A DNA stretch of 64,000 bases from Actinomycetota bacterium (GTDB lineage: Bacteria > Actinomycetota > Thermoleophilia > Gaiellales > Gaiellaceae): the NCBI GenBank assembly GCA_003139545.1, contig PLJC01000008.1:151464-215463 (forward strand), written 5' to 3'. A program made the position numbers and the translations under genes. Shown in pieces: positions 22,864-33,599 of this stretch (positions are counted from its first letter, which is position 1; each line of letters starts with the position of its first letter). The notes beneath the pieces are model-generated. The model was given only the letters and a program-made list of their open reading frames with translations. It did no database searches and was not told the origin of the DNA.

Positions 22864-24273
22864 TTACGCGATATCCACCTTGATCACATTGGTGCTGCCG
22901 GGGATGTTCACGGCAGTGCCGGCGGTGATGACGACGCGGTCGCCCGACTGGACGAGACCGGCCTCGCGAGCGGCGTCGATCGAGGTCTGCCAGAGATCCT
23001 CGACGTCCGGCGACTCGCGGATCAACAGCGGCGTCACGCCCCACTCGAGCGCGAGCTGGCGCATCGCCCAGTCGATGTGCGTCAGCGCGACGATCGGGCG
23101 CCGCGGGCGCAGCCGAGCGACGGCGTTCGCCGTGCGGCCGGAGAAGGTCGGCACGAGGATCGCGCCTGCACGTAGAGCCTCGGCGAGATCGCAGGCGGCA
23201 TTCGACATCGCGCCGCCGATGGTCGGATTCTCGTGCGCCTCCGGCAGCTCGTGCCGGTAGTCCATGCTCGGCTCGACCGCGCGCGCGATTCGGTCCATGT
23301 ACGCGACCGCCTCCACCGGATATTCGCCGACCGCCGTCTCGCCGGAGAGCATCACCGCGGAGGTGCCGTCGAGAATCGCGTTGGCGACGTCGCTCGCTTC
23401 GGCGCGCGTCGGCTCGGCAGAATGGATCATCGACTCGAGCATCTGCGTCGCGGTGATCACCGGCTTGCCGCGCTCGAGCGCCTTGGCGATGATCCGCTTC
23501 TGCAGGAGCGGCACGAGCGCCGGCCCGATCTCGACGCCGAGGTCGCCGCGCGCGACCATGACGGCGTCCGTCACCTCGAGTACGTCGTCGAGGACGTCGA
23601 CCGCCTCCGCCTTCTCGATCTTCGCGATCACGTGCGCGTGCGAGCCCGCCTGCTCGATCAGAGCGAGCAGCTCGCGGACGTCGTCGGCCGAACGCACGAA
23701 GGACAGCGCGATGAAGTCGACATCCGTCGCGAGCGCGAACTCCAGGTCGGCGACGTCTTTCGGCGTCAGCGACGGAATGGGGAGCGGGATGCCGGGAAGA
23801 TTCACGCCTTTGTGTGAGCTCACCGGGCCACCGACGAGGACGGCGCAACGCGCCCGTCCGCCCGATACCTCTTCGACACGCAGGCGGACGAGCCCGTCGT
23901 CGATGAGGACGTCGTGGCCCGGCTGCAGCACCTGGCCGATGACCGCAGGGGCCACCGGCAGGTCGCCGTTCGTCGCGAAATCCTCCGCGCAGATGACGAT
24001 GGACTCGCCGCGTACGAGGATCCTCGGCTCCGGGAGATCGCCGACGCGAAGCTTCGGCCCCTGGAGGTCGGCGATGACCGCGACCGGGCGGCCGATCTTG
24101 GCTGCGATCTCGCGCACGAGCCAGGCGCGCTCCGCGTGGTCCTCGTGCGTCCCATGGGAGAGGTTCAGGCGCACCGCGTCGACACCGGCGCGGATCAGCT
24201 CGCTCAGCCTGTCGGTCGTCGCCGAAGCCGGTCCAAGCGTCGCGACGATCTTCGTTCTGCGCTGCTCGACCAT
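22864..24273 (-). CDS. pyk: Pyruvate kinase
   Basis: A 469-residue enzyme converting phosphoenolpyruvate and ADP to pyruvate and ATP. Conserved elements: RTKIVATLGPAS at the N-terminus, RLNLSHG, the active-site IAKIEKAEAVDVLDDVLEVTD region (catalytic Lys in KIEK), VARGDLGVE and the QMLESMI segment. The length matches family members. ATG 24273 is five bases downstream of the enolase stop, so the glycolytic pair eno-pyk is probably cotranscribed and ends with the ftsB-like genes. Confidence 0.95.
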   Translation of the reverse strand: MVEQRRTKIVATLGPASATTDRLSELIRAGVDAVRLNLSHGTHEDHAERAWLVREIAAKIGRPVAVIADLQGPKLRVGDLPEPRILVRGESIVICAEDFATNGDLPVAPAVIGQVLQPGHDVLIDDGLVRLRVEEVSGGRARCAVLVGGPVSSHKGVNLPGIPLPIPSLTPKDVADLEFALATDVDFIALSFVRSADDVRELLALIEQAGSHAHVIAKIEKAEAVDVLDDVLEVTDAVMVARGDLGVEIGPALVPLLQKRIIAKALERGKPVITATQMLESMIHSAEPTRAEASDVANAILDGTSAVMLSGETAVGEYPVEAVAYMDRIARAVEPSMDYRHELPEAHENPTIGGAMSNAACDLAEALRAGAILVPTFSGRTANAVARLRPRRPIVALTHIDWAMRQLALEWGVTPLLIRESPDVEDLWQTSIDAAREAGLVQSGDRVVITAGTAVNIPGSTNVIKVDIA

Positions 24274-24278
24274 GCGAC

Positions 24279-26305
<2,027 letters not shown>

Positions 26306-26306
26306 C

Positions 26307-27314
26307 TCAGCCGGTGGTGGAGGTCGCGGCGGTCGTCGTCACCGAAGGCGTGTAGCCGGCGGCGTAGACGACGTTCTTGTCGTAGTCCTTCTTCACCCCG
26401 TTGACCCAGGTGCTCATGGCGGCGCTCTTCTTCGACTGGAGAAGCGTGCTCTCGATGCTCTGGCGGACGCTCGCGAGCGGTGTCACCTTCGCAGGCCTCA
26501 CCGCGGAGAGCGCCTGGATGATGTGCCAGCCGTACTGCGAGTGCACGGGCGGCGACGTTGCACCGGTCTTGAGCGAGAAGGCGACCTTGTCGAACTGCGG
26601 GACCGTTTCGCCCTTCGTGACCGTCAGCTTCCCGCCCACCTTGGCCGAGCTCGTATCCTTCGAGTACTTCTTGGCGAGCGTCCCGAAGTCGGCGCCCCCC
26701 TTGAGCTGCGTCTCGAGCTGGTCGGCGAGCGCCTTGCTGTTCACGAGGATGTGGCGCACGTCACGCGACGCGGCCGTCGTGTACGACGACTTGTGCGTGT
26801 TGTAGTACAGCTGCACTGCCGCCGGCGTCACCTTGACGGTCTTCGTCACCTTGGTGTAGATCGCCTGGCTCAGCAGCTGCGAGCGCCACTCCAGCCGGTA
26901 GATCTCGACCGTCAGGCCCTGTGCTGCGAGGCCCTTCTCGAACTTCGCCTCGTTCCCGCCGAAGTACTGCTTCTTCACCTTGGTGATTTGCGCCTCGACC
27001 TGCGCGTCGGTGACGTTGACGCCGAGGTCCTTCCCCTTCTGCGTGAACTCGTCGAGCTGCACGAGGAACGCCATGACCCTGTCCTGCGTCGTCTTGTAGG
27101 CCGCCGTGCCGGCCTTCGGCGGGGTCTGCTTGTTCACTACCGCGACCTTCGCGGTGGCGTCCATCAGGCCGTTGAACTGCACCTTCGTGATCGAGTCGCC
27201 GTTCACGAGCGCGACGGAGTCGTTGGGGACGGTCTTCGTCCCGCCGCCCCCGCACGCCGCGAGGACGCCGGTCAGCAAAGCGAGGCAGACGACGATGAAA
27301 AGGCGCTTGGTCAT
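26307..27314 (-). CDS. PrsA/SurA-like peptidyl-prolyl isomerase lipoprotein
   Basis: A 335-residue lipoprotein: signal peptide with lipobox LAAC (Cys about 21), a SurA_N-like helical region (about 35-175), a parvulin/rotamase domain (about 185-285, HILVNSKALADQL to SQYGWHIIQALS) and a helical tail. It would assist folding of exported proteins outside the membrane. The ATG at 27314 follows mfd by 13 bases. In mycobacteria another lipoprotein gene occupies a similar place near eno, but I do not claim orthology. Confidence 0.88.
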   Translation of the reverse strand: MTKRLFIVVCLALLTGVLAACGGGGTKTVPNDSVALVNGDSITKVQFNGLMDATAKVAVVNKQTPPKAGTAAYKTTQDRVMAFLVQLDEFTQKGKDLGVNVTDAQVEAQITKVKKQYFGGNEAKFEKGLAAQGLTVEIYRLEWRSQLLSQAIYTKVTKTVKVTPAAVQLYYNTHKSSYTTAASRDVRHILVNSKALADQLETQLKGGADFGTLAKKYSKDTSSAKVGGKLTVTKGETVPQFDKVAFSLKTGATSPPVHSQYGWHIIQALSAVRPAKVTPLASVRQSIESTLLQSKKSAAMSTWVNGVKKDYDKNVVYAAGYTPSVTTTAATSTTG

Positions 27315-27327
27315 AGAAACGCCGGGC

Positions 27328-30300
27328 TCAAGCTGCCCGACGGGCATCCAAGATAGCATCGACCAGGCGGAGGGCCTGAGGGAATCCGTCCTCGCTGCGC
27401 AGGCTCACTTCTCGGTTCCCTACGGTGTAGACGGCGGTGTGGATTCGCTCACGGAGGTCCTGCAGCTCCTTCGAGCCGAGGACGAGCCGGCCGACGGTGG
27501 CCTTTCCCCCGCGGAAGACGAGGTAGTCGGCGCCCAGCTCCGCCAGCTTGATCTTCGCCTCCTGGATCGAGAAGAGGTGCTCGACCGGTTCCGGCAGCGG
27601 CCCGAAGCGGTCCTCGAGCGAGGCCGCGAGCTCGCGCAGCTCGTCGTCGGTCTCGGACAGGGCGAGACGGCGATGGATGTCGATGCGGAGCGCCTCCGAG
27701 CCGACGTACTGCTGCGGGACGTAAGCGTCGATGCGGGCATCGACCCGCACCGGACGGGCTGCGACGCGGCGCTGGCCCTGCAGCTCGGCGACCGCCTCGT
27801 TCAGCAGCTCGACGTACAGCTCGAAGCCGACGGCGGCCACATGGCCGGACTGCTCGGCGCCGAGGAGCTCGCCGGCGCCGCGAATCTCGAGGTCGCGCAT
27901 CGCGATTGCAAACCCGGCGCCGAGCTCGGTGTGGTCGGCGAGCGTCGCGAGCCGCGCGCGCGCGTCCGCAGTGAGCTCCTGCGCGTCGGGGTAGAAGAGA
28001 TATGCGTGCGCAGTCGCGTCCGAGCGTCCGACGCGGCCACGGATCTGGTACAGCTGTGCCAGCCCGAGCATGTCCGCGCGTTCGACGACGAGCGTGTTCG
28101 CCTGCGGGATGTCGAGGCCCGACTCGATGATCGTCGTCGAGACGAGCACGTCCGCGTCGCCGCGCAGGAACGTGTGCATCTTCTCCTCGAGCTCCTTCTC
28201 GCGCATCTGCCCGTGCGCGACGAGGAAGCGCAGATTGGGGCAGAGCTGCCGCAGCTTCTCGGCCGCCTCTTCGATCGTCTCGACGCGGTTGTGCAAGTAG
28301 AAGGCCTGACCCTCGCGCTCGTGCTCGCGCTCGAGCGCGAGCTTGACGAGCTCCTCGTCGTACTCGCCGACGGTGGTTCGGATCGGCCGGCGCCCTTCTG
28401 GCGGCGTCTCGATGATGGAGATGTCGCGCATCCCCGCGAGCGAGAGATGCAGCGTGCGCGGGATCGGCGTCGCGCTCAGCGTGAGCACGTCGACCTCGAG
28501 ACGCAGCGACTTCAGCAGCTCCTTCTGCGCCACGCCGAAGCGCTGCTCCTCGTCGAGGATGACCAGGCCGAGCTCCTTCGGGATGACGTCGCGGCTGAGG
28601 ACGCGATGCGTGCCGATGAGAACGTCGACCTTGCCCTCGGCGAAGTCGGCGAGCACCTGCTTCACCTCGCGCGGCGCGCGGAAGCGCGAGACCATCTCCA
28701 CCCTCACAGGGAAATCGCGGAAGCGGTCGCGGAAGGTGTTCCAGTGCTGCTCGGCGAGGATCGTCGTCGGCGCGAGCATGAGCACCTGCTTGCCGTTGAC
28801 GGCGACCGCGAACGCGGCGCGCACCGCGACCTCCGTCTTGCCGAAGCCAACGTCGCCGCACACGAGGCGGTCCATCGGGTTCGGCGTCTCCAGGTCCTCC
28901 TTCACCGCTTCGATCGCCGCCTCCTGGTCGGGCGTCTCGCGGTACGGGAAGGACGCCTCGAGGCGCGCGATCCACTCGTGCTCGAGGTTGTAGGCGATGC
29001 CGGTGCGCGTCTGCCGCTGCGCGTACAGCGCGATCAGGTCACCCGCGAGCTCCTGCACCGACTCGCGCGCACGCGACTTGAGCAGCTGCCACGCCTTGCC
29101 GCCGAGCTTCGAGAGCGCGGGAGCCTTCGCGTCGGCGCCGACATACCGCGACACCTTCCCGAGCTGCTCGTGCGGCACGTACAGGCGGTCGTCGCCGCGG
29201 AACGCGAGCAGGAGGTAGTCGCGGGTGACACCGGCGACCTCCTTCGTCTCGAAGCCGAGGAGCTTGCCGACGCCGTGATCCTCGTGCACGACGTAGTCGC
29301 CGGTGCGCAGGTCGGCGAACGACTGGAGCGCGCGCCCACCGAGGCGGCGCTGCTTCGGCACACGGCGTCGGAAGACCTGGTGGTCGGGCAGAAGCACGAG
29401 GCCGAGGTCGCGCCAGACGAAGCCGCGGCGCGCCGGCGCGATCGCGAACAGCACTTCCGCCTCGTCAGGCAGCGACTCGCCCGGCTCGAGCAGGCGTGCG
29501 GAGACGCGCCGGAGCAGGTTCTGGGTCCGCAGCGCCTCGCCGCGATGCGGGAACGCGACGACGACGCGCTGCCCGGCGCGCACGAATGCCATGAGCTCCG
29601 TCTCCGCCTCGGCGAGGCCGCGGGCAGCGATCGCCGGCCGCTGCGCCTCGAAGGCGAACGGCTGCGTCTGCGGGAACGGGTCGAGCTCCGTCGCTCCGTC
29701 GAGCGAGGGTGGCGCGAAGACGCCGTCCTCCTCCCAGACCCGTCGCACCGCGTCCGGCTGGAAGACGAGGTCGGGGACGCGGTCGATGGCCGGGACGAGA
29801 TCGGCGGGGATGCCCTCCGCCTCCAGGTCGACGAGATCGATGCGCCGCTCGGCGGCCGGATAGACGACGGCCTCGACGACGGGATGGAGCGCGCGCTGCG
29901 TGAAGGCGGAGAAGGCGCGGATGGACTCGACCTCGTCGCCGAAGAACTCGACACGGAACGGCTCGCCGCCCGTCGCCGGGAAGATGTCGACGATCCCGCC
30001 GCGAACGGCGACCTGGCCGCGGTCGTCCACCCGCTCGACGCGTGCGTAGCCGGCGAGGGCGAGCGACTCGGCGAGGGCTTCCACGCCCGACTCGGCGCCC
30101 ACCCGCAGCTCGATCGGCTCCGGCCGCGCCTTCGGCGGCGGCATCGGCTCCGCGAGCGCGCGGGCGGACGCACACACGAGGCCGCCGCGCGCGAGCACGT
30201 CGAGCGCGCGGGCCCTCTCGCCGACGAGATGCGGCGGCGGCTCGAGGCCGGAGTCCCAGCCGACGCCGCGGCTCGGCAGATAGCCGACGCTCTCGTCACC

Positions 30301-30519
30301 GAGGAACCAGGCGGCGGCCTCCGCGGCGTCGCGCGCGTCCGCGTCCTCCGGAAGGAGGCAGATCAGGCCGCGATCGAGCTTCTCGTGCAGCGTCGCGAGC
30401 AGGAGCGGGAGCGCGGGCTCGGAGACGCGAGCCCGCGTCGGCATCCCGTCGGCGAGCGCGCCGAGGCTCTCGTTCTCGACGAGCTCGGCGACGAAGGCGT
30501 GTAAGACGGGACGGTCCAT
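27328..30519 (-). CDS. mfd: Mfd transcription-repair coupling factor
   Basis: A 1063-residue DNA translocase that removes stalled RNA polymerase and recruits UvrA. Domains in order: UvrB-like N-terminal module (about 1-330), RNA-polymerase-interacting CarD-like domain (about 405-480, GDYVVHEDHGVGKLLGF), a superfamily 2 helicase/RecG-like motor (Walker A GDVGFGKTEVA, DEEQ box, GRVGRSD motif VI) and the C-terminal TRCF domain. The length is normal to slightly short. ATG 30519 begins the ORF. A small perfect hairpin (30528-30545) lies just upstream. Confidence 0.96.
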   Translation of the reverse strand: MDRPVLHAFVAELVENESLGALADGMPTRARVSEPALPLLLATLHEKLDRGLICLLPEDADARDAAEAAAWFLGDESVGYLPSRGVGWDSGLEPPPHLVGERARALDVLARGGLVCASARALAEPMPPPKARPEPIELRVGAESGVEALAESLALAGYARVERVDDRGQVAVRGGIVDIFPATGGEPFRVEFFGDEVESIRAFSAFTQRALHPVVEAVVYPAAERRIDLVDLEAEGIPADLVPAIDRVPDLVFQPDAVRRVWEEDGVFAPPSLDGATELDPFPQTQPFAFEAQRPAIAARGLAEAETELMAFVRAGQRVVVAFPHRGEALRTQNLLRRVSARLLEPGESLPDEAEVLFAIAPARRGFVWRDLGLVLLPDHQVFRRRVPKQRRLGGRALQSFADLRTGDYVVHEDHGVGKLLGFETKEVAGVTRDYLLLAFRGDDRLYVPHEQLGKVSRYVGADAKAPALSKLGGKAWQLLKSRARESVQELAGDLIALYAQRQTRTGIAYNLEHEWIARLEASFPYRETPDQEAAIEAVKEDLETPNPMDRLVCGDVGFGKTEVAVRAAFAVAVNGKQVLMLAPTTILAEQHWNTFRDRFRDFPVRVEMVSRFRAPREVKQVLADFAEGKVDVLIGTHRVLSRDVIPKELGLVILDEEQRFGVAQKELLKSLRLEVDVLTLSATPIPRTLHLSLAGMRDISIIETPPEGRRPIRTTVGEYDEELVKLALEREHEREGQAFYLHNRVETIEEAAEKLRQLCPNLRFLVAHGQMREKELEEKMHTFLRGDADVLVSTTIIESGLDIPQANTLVVERADMLGLAQLYQIRGRVGRSDATAHAYLFYPDAQELTADARARLATLADHTELGAGFAIAMRDLEIRGAGELLGAEQSGHVAAVGFELYVELLNEAVAELQGQRRVAARPVRVDARIDAYVPQQYVGSEALRIDIHRRLALSETDDELRELAASLEDRFGPLPEPVEHLFSIQEAKIKLAELGADYLVFRGGKATVGRLVLGSKELQDLRERIHTAVYTVGNREVSLRSEDGFPQALRLVDAILDARRAA

Positions 30520-30527
30520 GACGAGCG

Positions 30528-30545
30528 GCGGAACTCGCGTTCCGC
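30528..30545. other. Small perfect hairpin between the propeller gene and mfd
   Basis: GCGGAAC and GTTCCGC pair perfectly around a four-base loop in the 46-base gap. No T-run follows, so terminator function is uncertain. Confidence 0.35.
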
Positions 30546-30565
30546 GGGGGTCATGGTAGTTGCAC

Positions 30566-32053
30566 TCAGGTGTGCTGCCAGTACAGGAGCGCGCGGCCGT
30601 TCCGGTCGAGGAAGAACATGTGGCTCACCTGGTCGGAGTAGACACCGTGGCCGACGACGATGGCGAGCGAGCGGCGGACGAGCGTGGCGCCGCAGCGGCG
30701 AACGAGCGCGGCCGAGTAGGGATCGGCCGACGCCGGCCCGACGGTGTAGACGTGGTGGCGGCCGACGCCATAGCGGCCGTCGATCTGGTCGGTGTAGAAG
30801 CCCGACCACCACGACGGGTCGCTGAGGGTCAGGCCGCGGTCGAACGGGGTGATGTCGATCACCTCGGCAGAGCGGACGGCCGCCTTCCTCGCGGTCGCGT
30901 CAAAGCTCTGCAGGCCGGTGGGCGCCGGGCAGCCCGTCGTCATCCCGGGCGGGAGCGTCGCAGCGAGCGGCGTCGTCGTCCGCACGAGCCGGGCCTTCCC
31001 GTCTGGAGTCACGGCGGCGAGCGCCGTCTGGTTCGTGTAGCCGTTGCCGACGAAGGTGTCCGTGTAAATCGTCCCGTCGGGAGCGACGGCGACGCCGTCC
31101 TCCTGGAACGGGAAACCGAACGGGCGCCCGCTTCCCAGGTCGGCGACGGTCAGTAGCTTCCCGTCGCGGATGCGCAGCAGCTTGCCGCCTTGCGTTCCGA
31201 CGACGATGCTGCCGTCCGCCGCCGTTGCAAGTCCGTGCGCATACGCCTGCCACTCGTGCAGCTTCGTCCCTGACCGTGTGAGCTCTTCGATCGTCTTCGT
31301 TCCGCCCGAATAGACGTAGAAGCGACCGTCCCCACCGACCGCGAACAAATCGGGGCTGAAGAAGCCCCTTGGACGCACGACGGTCGTCGCCTTTCCGTTC
31401 CTCAGCTCGACGATGGCGTTCCCCGTCTCGACGTAGAGGTGCCCGTCGAAGTACGCGAGCGAGCTCACCTGGCGGAAGCGCTGCGGCAGCGTCCGCTCGG
31501 AGCCGTGCGCGAGGACGTGCACGCGCTTGCCGTCGCCGATGTAGATCGCGCCGTTCGGCGCAACGGCGACCGTCGCCTTCCATCCGGCGATCGGGACGAC
31601 CGCGTGCAGCGACCCGTCCGGCGAGCGGCGGAACAGCTCGTCGCGATTCGCGTCCGCGATGAGGAGCGAGCCGTCCGGCTCGACCGCAAGCGCCTCCGGG
31701 CGAATGAGCCCGGGCACGGTCGGGTGCGCGAAGCGCGCCGGCAGGATCCACTGCGGAATCCCCTCCCCCGTGGTGCCAGCCGGCGGAGGCCCGCAGAGTT
31801 TCCCGTAGAACTCGCGGATGAAGCACGCCGTCAGCCACGACACGCGGTCGCCGTCCGCGTAGCCGACGAAATGGTCTGCGCCGCCGTACCTGTAGACGAC
31901 CTCGAAGTCGACGCGATTCCCGGTGACGCGCTCGACCTGCACGCGCACCGGCTCGCCGACCTCCTTCGACGCGATCGGCGCGAGCCGCTCGAACGCGCCG
32001 CGCGGCGAAGCGCCGGCGAGCACCACTCCTGCGAGCAGCAGCCGAACGAGCAT
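30566..32053 (-). CDS. Exported beta-propeller (NHL/SMP-30-like) protein
   Basis: A 495-residue protein with a short signal peptide (MLVRLLLAGVVLAG) and six or more NHL-like strands with recurring GxIYIGD, GSLLIADANRD and GTIYTDTFVGNG motifs, consistent with a beta-propeller of roughly residues 110-370. The C-terminal 120 residues form another domain (YSDQVSHMFFLDRNG near the end). Such propellers bind proteins or sugars; no catalytic assignment is possible. ATG 32053 is chosen from the signal peptide. It seems to be an insertion into the conserved pth-mfd gene order. Confidence 0.72.
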   Translation of the reverse strand: MLVRLLLAGVVLAGASPRGAFERLAPIASKEVGEPVRVQVERVTGNRVDFEVVYRYGGADHFVGYADGDRVSWLTACFIREFYGKLCGPPPAGTTGEGIPQWILPARFAHPTVPGLIRPEALAVEPDGSLLIADANRDELFRRSPDGSLHAVVPIAGWKATVAVAPNGAIYIGDGKRVHVLAHGSERTLPQRFRQVSSLAYFDGHLYVETGNAIVELRNGKATTVVRPRGFFSPDLFAVGGDGRFYVYSGGTKTIEELTRSGTKLHEWQAYAHGLATAADGSIVVGTQGGKLLRIRDGKLLTVADLGSGRPFGFPFQEDGVAVAPDGTIYTDTFVGNGYTNQTALAAVTPDGKARLVRTTTPLAATLPPGMTTGCPAPTGLQSFDATARKAAVRSAEVIDITPFDRGLTLSDPSWWSGFYTDQIDGRYGVGRHHVYTVGPASADPYSAALVRRCGATLVRRSLAIVVGHGVYSDQVSHMFFLDRNGRALLYWQHT

Positions 32054-32072
32054 CGCCCCTAGGATGCCGTGC

Positions 32073-32345
32073 ATGTGCCGAAACATCCACACGCTCTACA
32101 ACTTCGAGCCGGCGGCGACCCACCCCGAGGTGCGCGCGGCGGCCGAGCAGTACGTGCGGAAGGTGAGCGGCTTTACGAAGCCGTCGAAGGCGAACGAGGA
32201 AGCCTTCGCGCGCGCGGTCGAGGAGATCGCCCACACGACGCATCACCTGCTCGAGGCGCTCGTGACGAACGCCGCTCCGCGCGACCGAGACGTCGAGGCC
32301 GAGCGGGCGCGCGAACGCGCGAAGAAGCGCTTCGCTACTGCGTGA
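32073..32345 (+). CDS. DUF2277 protein
   Basis: A 90-residue protein that opens MCRNIHTLYNFEP and contains VRKVSGFTKPSKANEEAF, the defining pattern of DUF2277. The second-residue Cys and conserved Arg/Asn suggest a ligand or metal site; function unknown. It is divergent from the propeller gene (19 bases between starts) and overlaps the end of pth by 11 bases. Confidence 0.85.
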   Translation: MCRNIHTLYNFEPAATHPEVRAAAEQYVRKVSGFTKPSKANEEAFARAVEEIAHTTHHLLEALVTNAAPRDRDVEAERARERAKKRFATA

Positions 32346-32859
32346 CGTACGCCTCGACGGCGTCGGTCGCGCGTTCGATCAGCGCGTCCGCGTCGTCGTG
32401 CTCGTCGAAGTTGGCAAGCACGTAGTCCGCGAGTGAGCGCGGATCGCCGCGCTCGGGGCGACCGACGCCGATCCGGAGCCTGGTGAAGTCCTGCGTGCCG
32501 AGCGCCTGCGCGATCGAGCGCAGGCCGTTGTGACCGGCGAGGCCGCCACCGTGCTTGATCTCCAGCCGACCGAGGTCGAAGTCGCCCTCGTCGTGCACGA
32601 CGAGCACGTCGGCCGGCTCGACCTTGAAGAACGCGGCCGCGGCGCCGACCGAGCGCCCCGACTCGTTCATGTACGTCTCGGGCTTGAGCAGGACGAGCCT
32701 CGCGTCGCCGTACCGCACCTCGGCGAGCCGGCCGGAGAACTTCGATTTCCACGACCCGTCGTGCCGGCGCGCGAGCTCGTCGACGACGAGATAGCCGGCG
32801 TTGTGCCGGTTCCGCGCGTATTCGCGGCCCGGGTTGCCCAAGCCCGCGACGAGGAGCAG
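32335..32859 (-). CDS. pth: Peptidyl-tRNA hydrolase, CTG start
   Basis: A 174-residue enzyme that frees tRNA from peptidyl-tRNA. Catalytic residues are present: Asn9 in GLGNPG, His19 in RHNAGY, and VHDEGDFDLG (Asp) with GGLAGHNGLRS. The frame is closed by the L25 stop TAA one codon before, leaving CTC CTG CTC CTC GTC GCG GGC TTG as the only start candidates. TTG 32841 would delete the first beta strand. CTG 32859 restores the normal N-terminus (LLLVAGLGNPG) and has GGGGAG six bases upstream, so I take CTG. Confidence 0.93.
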   Translation of the reverse strand: MLLVAGLGNPGREYARNRHNAGYLVVDELARRHDGSWKSKFSGRLAEVRYGDARLVLLKPETYMNESGRSVGAAAAFFKVEPADVLVVHDEGDFDLGRLEIKHGGGLAGHNGLRSIAQALGTQDFTRLRIGVGRPERGDPRSLADYVLANFDEHDDADALIERATDAVEAYVTQ

Positions 32860-32862
32860 GAG

Positions 32863-33558
32863 TTACTCCCCTGCGGAAGCTTCGGACTCGGCGGGCGCTT
32901 CGCCCTCGGGCGTCTCGGCACCTTCGCCCTCGGCACCCTCTTCGCCCTCGACGCCCTCTTCGCCCTCGACGGGCTCGGGCTCGATCTCGCGGGTCGGAGC
33001 GGTCACCGTTGCGACGACGATCTCGGGGTCGTCGAGCAGCGTCACGCGCTCGGGGACGACGAGGTCGCCCATGCGGAGCGTGTCGCCGATGCCCATGTGC
33101 GAGACGTCGAGGTCGATGTGCTCGGGAACTTCCAGCGGCAGCGCCTCGACGTTGATCTCGCGCAGCGGCTGCGAGAGCACGCCGCCCTCGCGCACGCCGG
33201 GAGCGTCGTCGGCACCGATGAGGTGCACGCTCACCGATGCGTGGATCGGCTTGTCGAGCGGGACCTCCTGCAAGTCGATGTGCGTGATGTGACCGCGGAT
33301 CTTGTCGACCTGGTACTCCTTGAGAATCGACGAGTGGGTCTTGCCCGCGCCGTCGATCTCGACGTCGAGAATCGAGTGCAGACCGGCAGCGCCGGTGAGG
33401 GCGCGCCGGAGCTCCCGCTCGGCGACGGAGATGGCGACGGGCTGGCCGCCGCCGTACAGGACGCCCGGAATGAGCCCCTGACGGCGCAGCCTGCGCGTCT
33501 CGCGCGAGCCCAGCTGGTCGCGGGCGACGACGAGGAGCTTTGTGCGTTCTCCGGCCAT
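32863..33558 (-). CDS. rplY: Ribosomal protein bL25, TL5/Ctc form
   Basis: A 231-residue 5S-rRNA-binding protein of the long TL5/Ctc type. The N-terminal L25 domain (about 5-95) includes RRLRRQGLIPGVLYGG. The TL5 C-terminal beta domain follows (about 100-185, SVHLIGADDAPGVREGG). An acidic tail of about 40 residues, rich in Glu, Gly and Ala, ends the protein. It is followed directly by pth, as in many bacteria, and its last codons supply the pth ribosome site. Confidence 0.93.
   Translation of the reverse strand: MAGERTKLLVVARDQLGSRETRRLRRQGLIPGVLYGGGQPVAISVAERELRRALTGAAGLHSILDVEIDGAGKTHSSILKEYQVDKIRGHITHIDLQEVPLDKPIHASVSVHLIGADDAPGVREGGVLSQPLREINVEALPLEVPEHIDLDVSHMGIGDTLRMGDLVVPERVTLLDDPEIVVATVTAPTREIEPEPVEGEEGVEGEEGAEGEGAETPEGEAPAESEASAGE
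32866..32871 (-). promoter_or_regulatory. Shine-Dalgarno GGGGAG deciding the pth CTG start
   Basis: GGGGAG lies inside the last codons of the L25 gene, six bases before CTG 32859 and 24 bases before TTG 32841. The spacing supports CTG initiation. Confidence 0.7.
32890..32975 (-). repeat. Imperfect tandem repeat encoding the acidic L25 tail
   Basis: Repeats of GAGGGCGAAGAG-like units encode EGEEG motifs. The length of the tail may vary between relatives. Confidence 0.55.
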
Positions 33559-33599
33559 ATCGGCGCCGGAGTGTACCCGAAGGCAGGCAAGATTCGACC

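Noticed and set aside
27106..30504. Open frame of 1132 codons opposite mfd
   Set aside because: It is the antisense of a fully motif-supported Mfd. Its composition (Arg, Asp, Glu, Leu, Val runs) is what GC-rich third positions produce on the other strand.
32841..32841. TTG as the pth start
   Set aside because: It removes the first beta strand, lacks a ribosome site, and lies 24 bases from the only GGGGAG.
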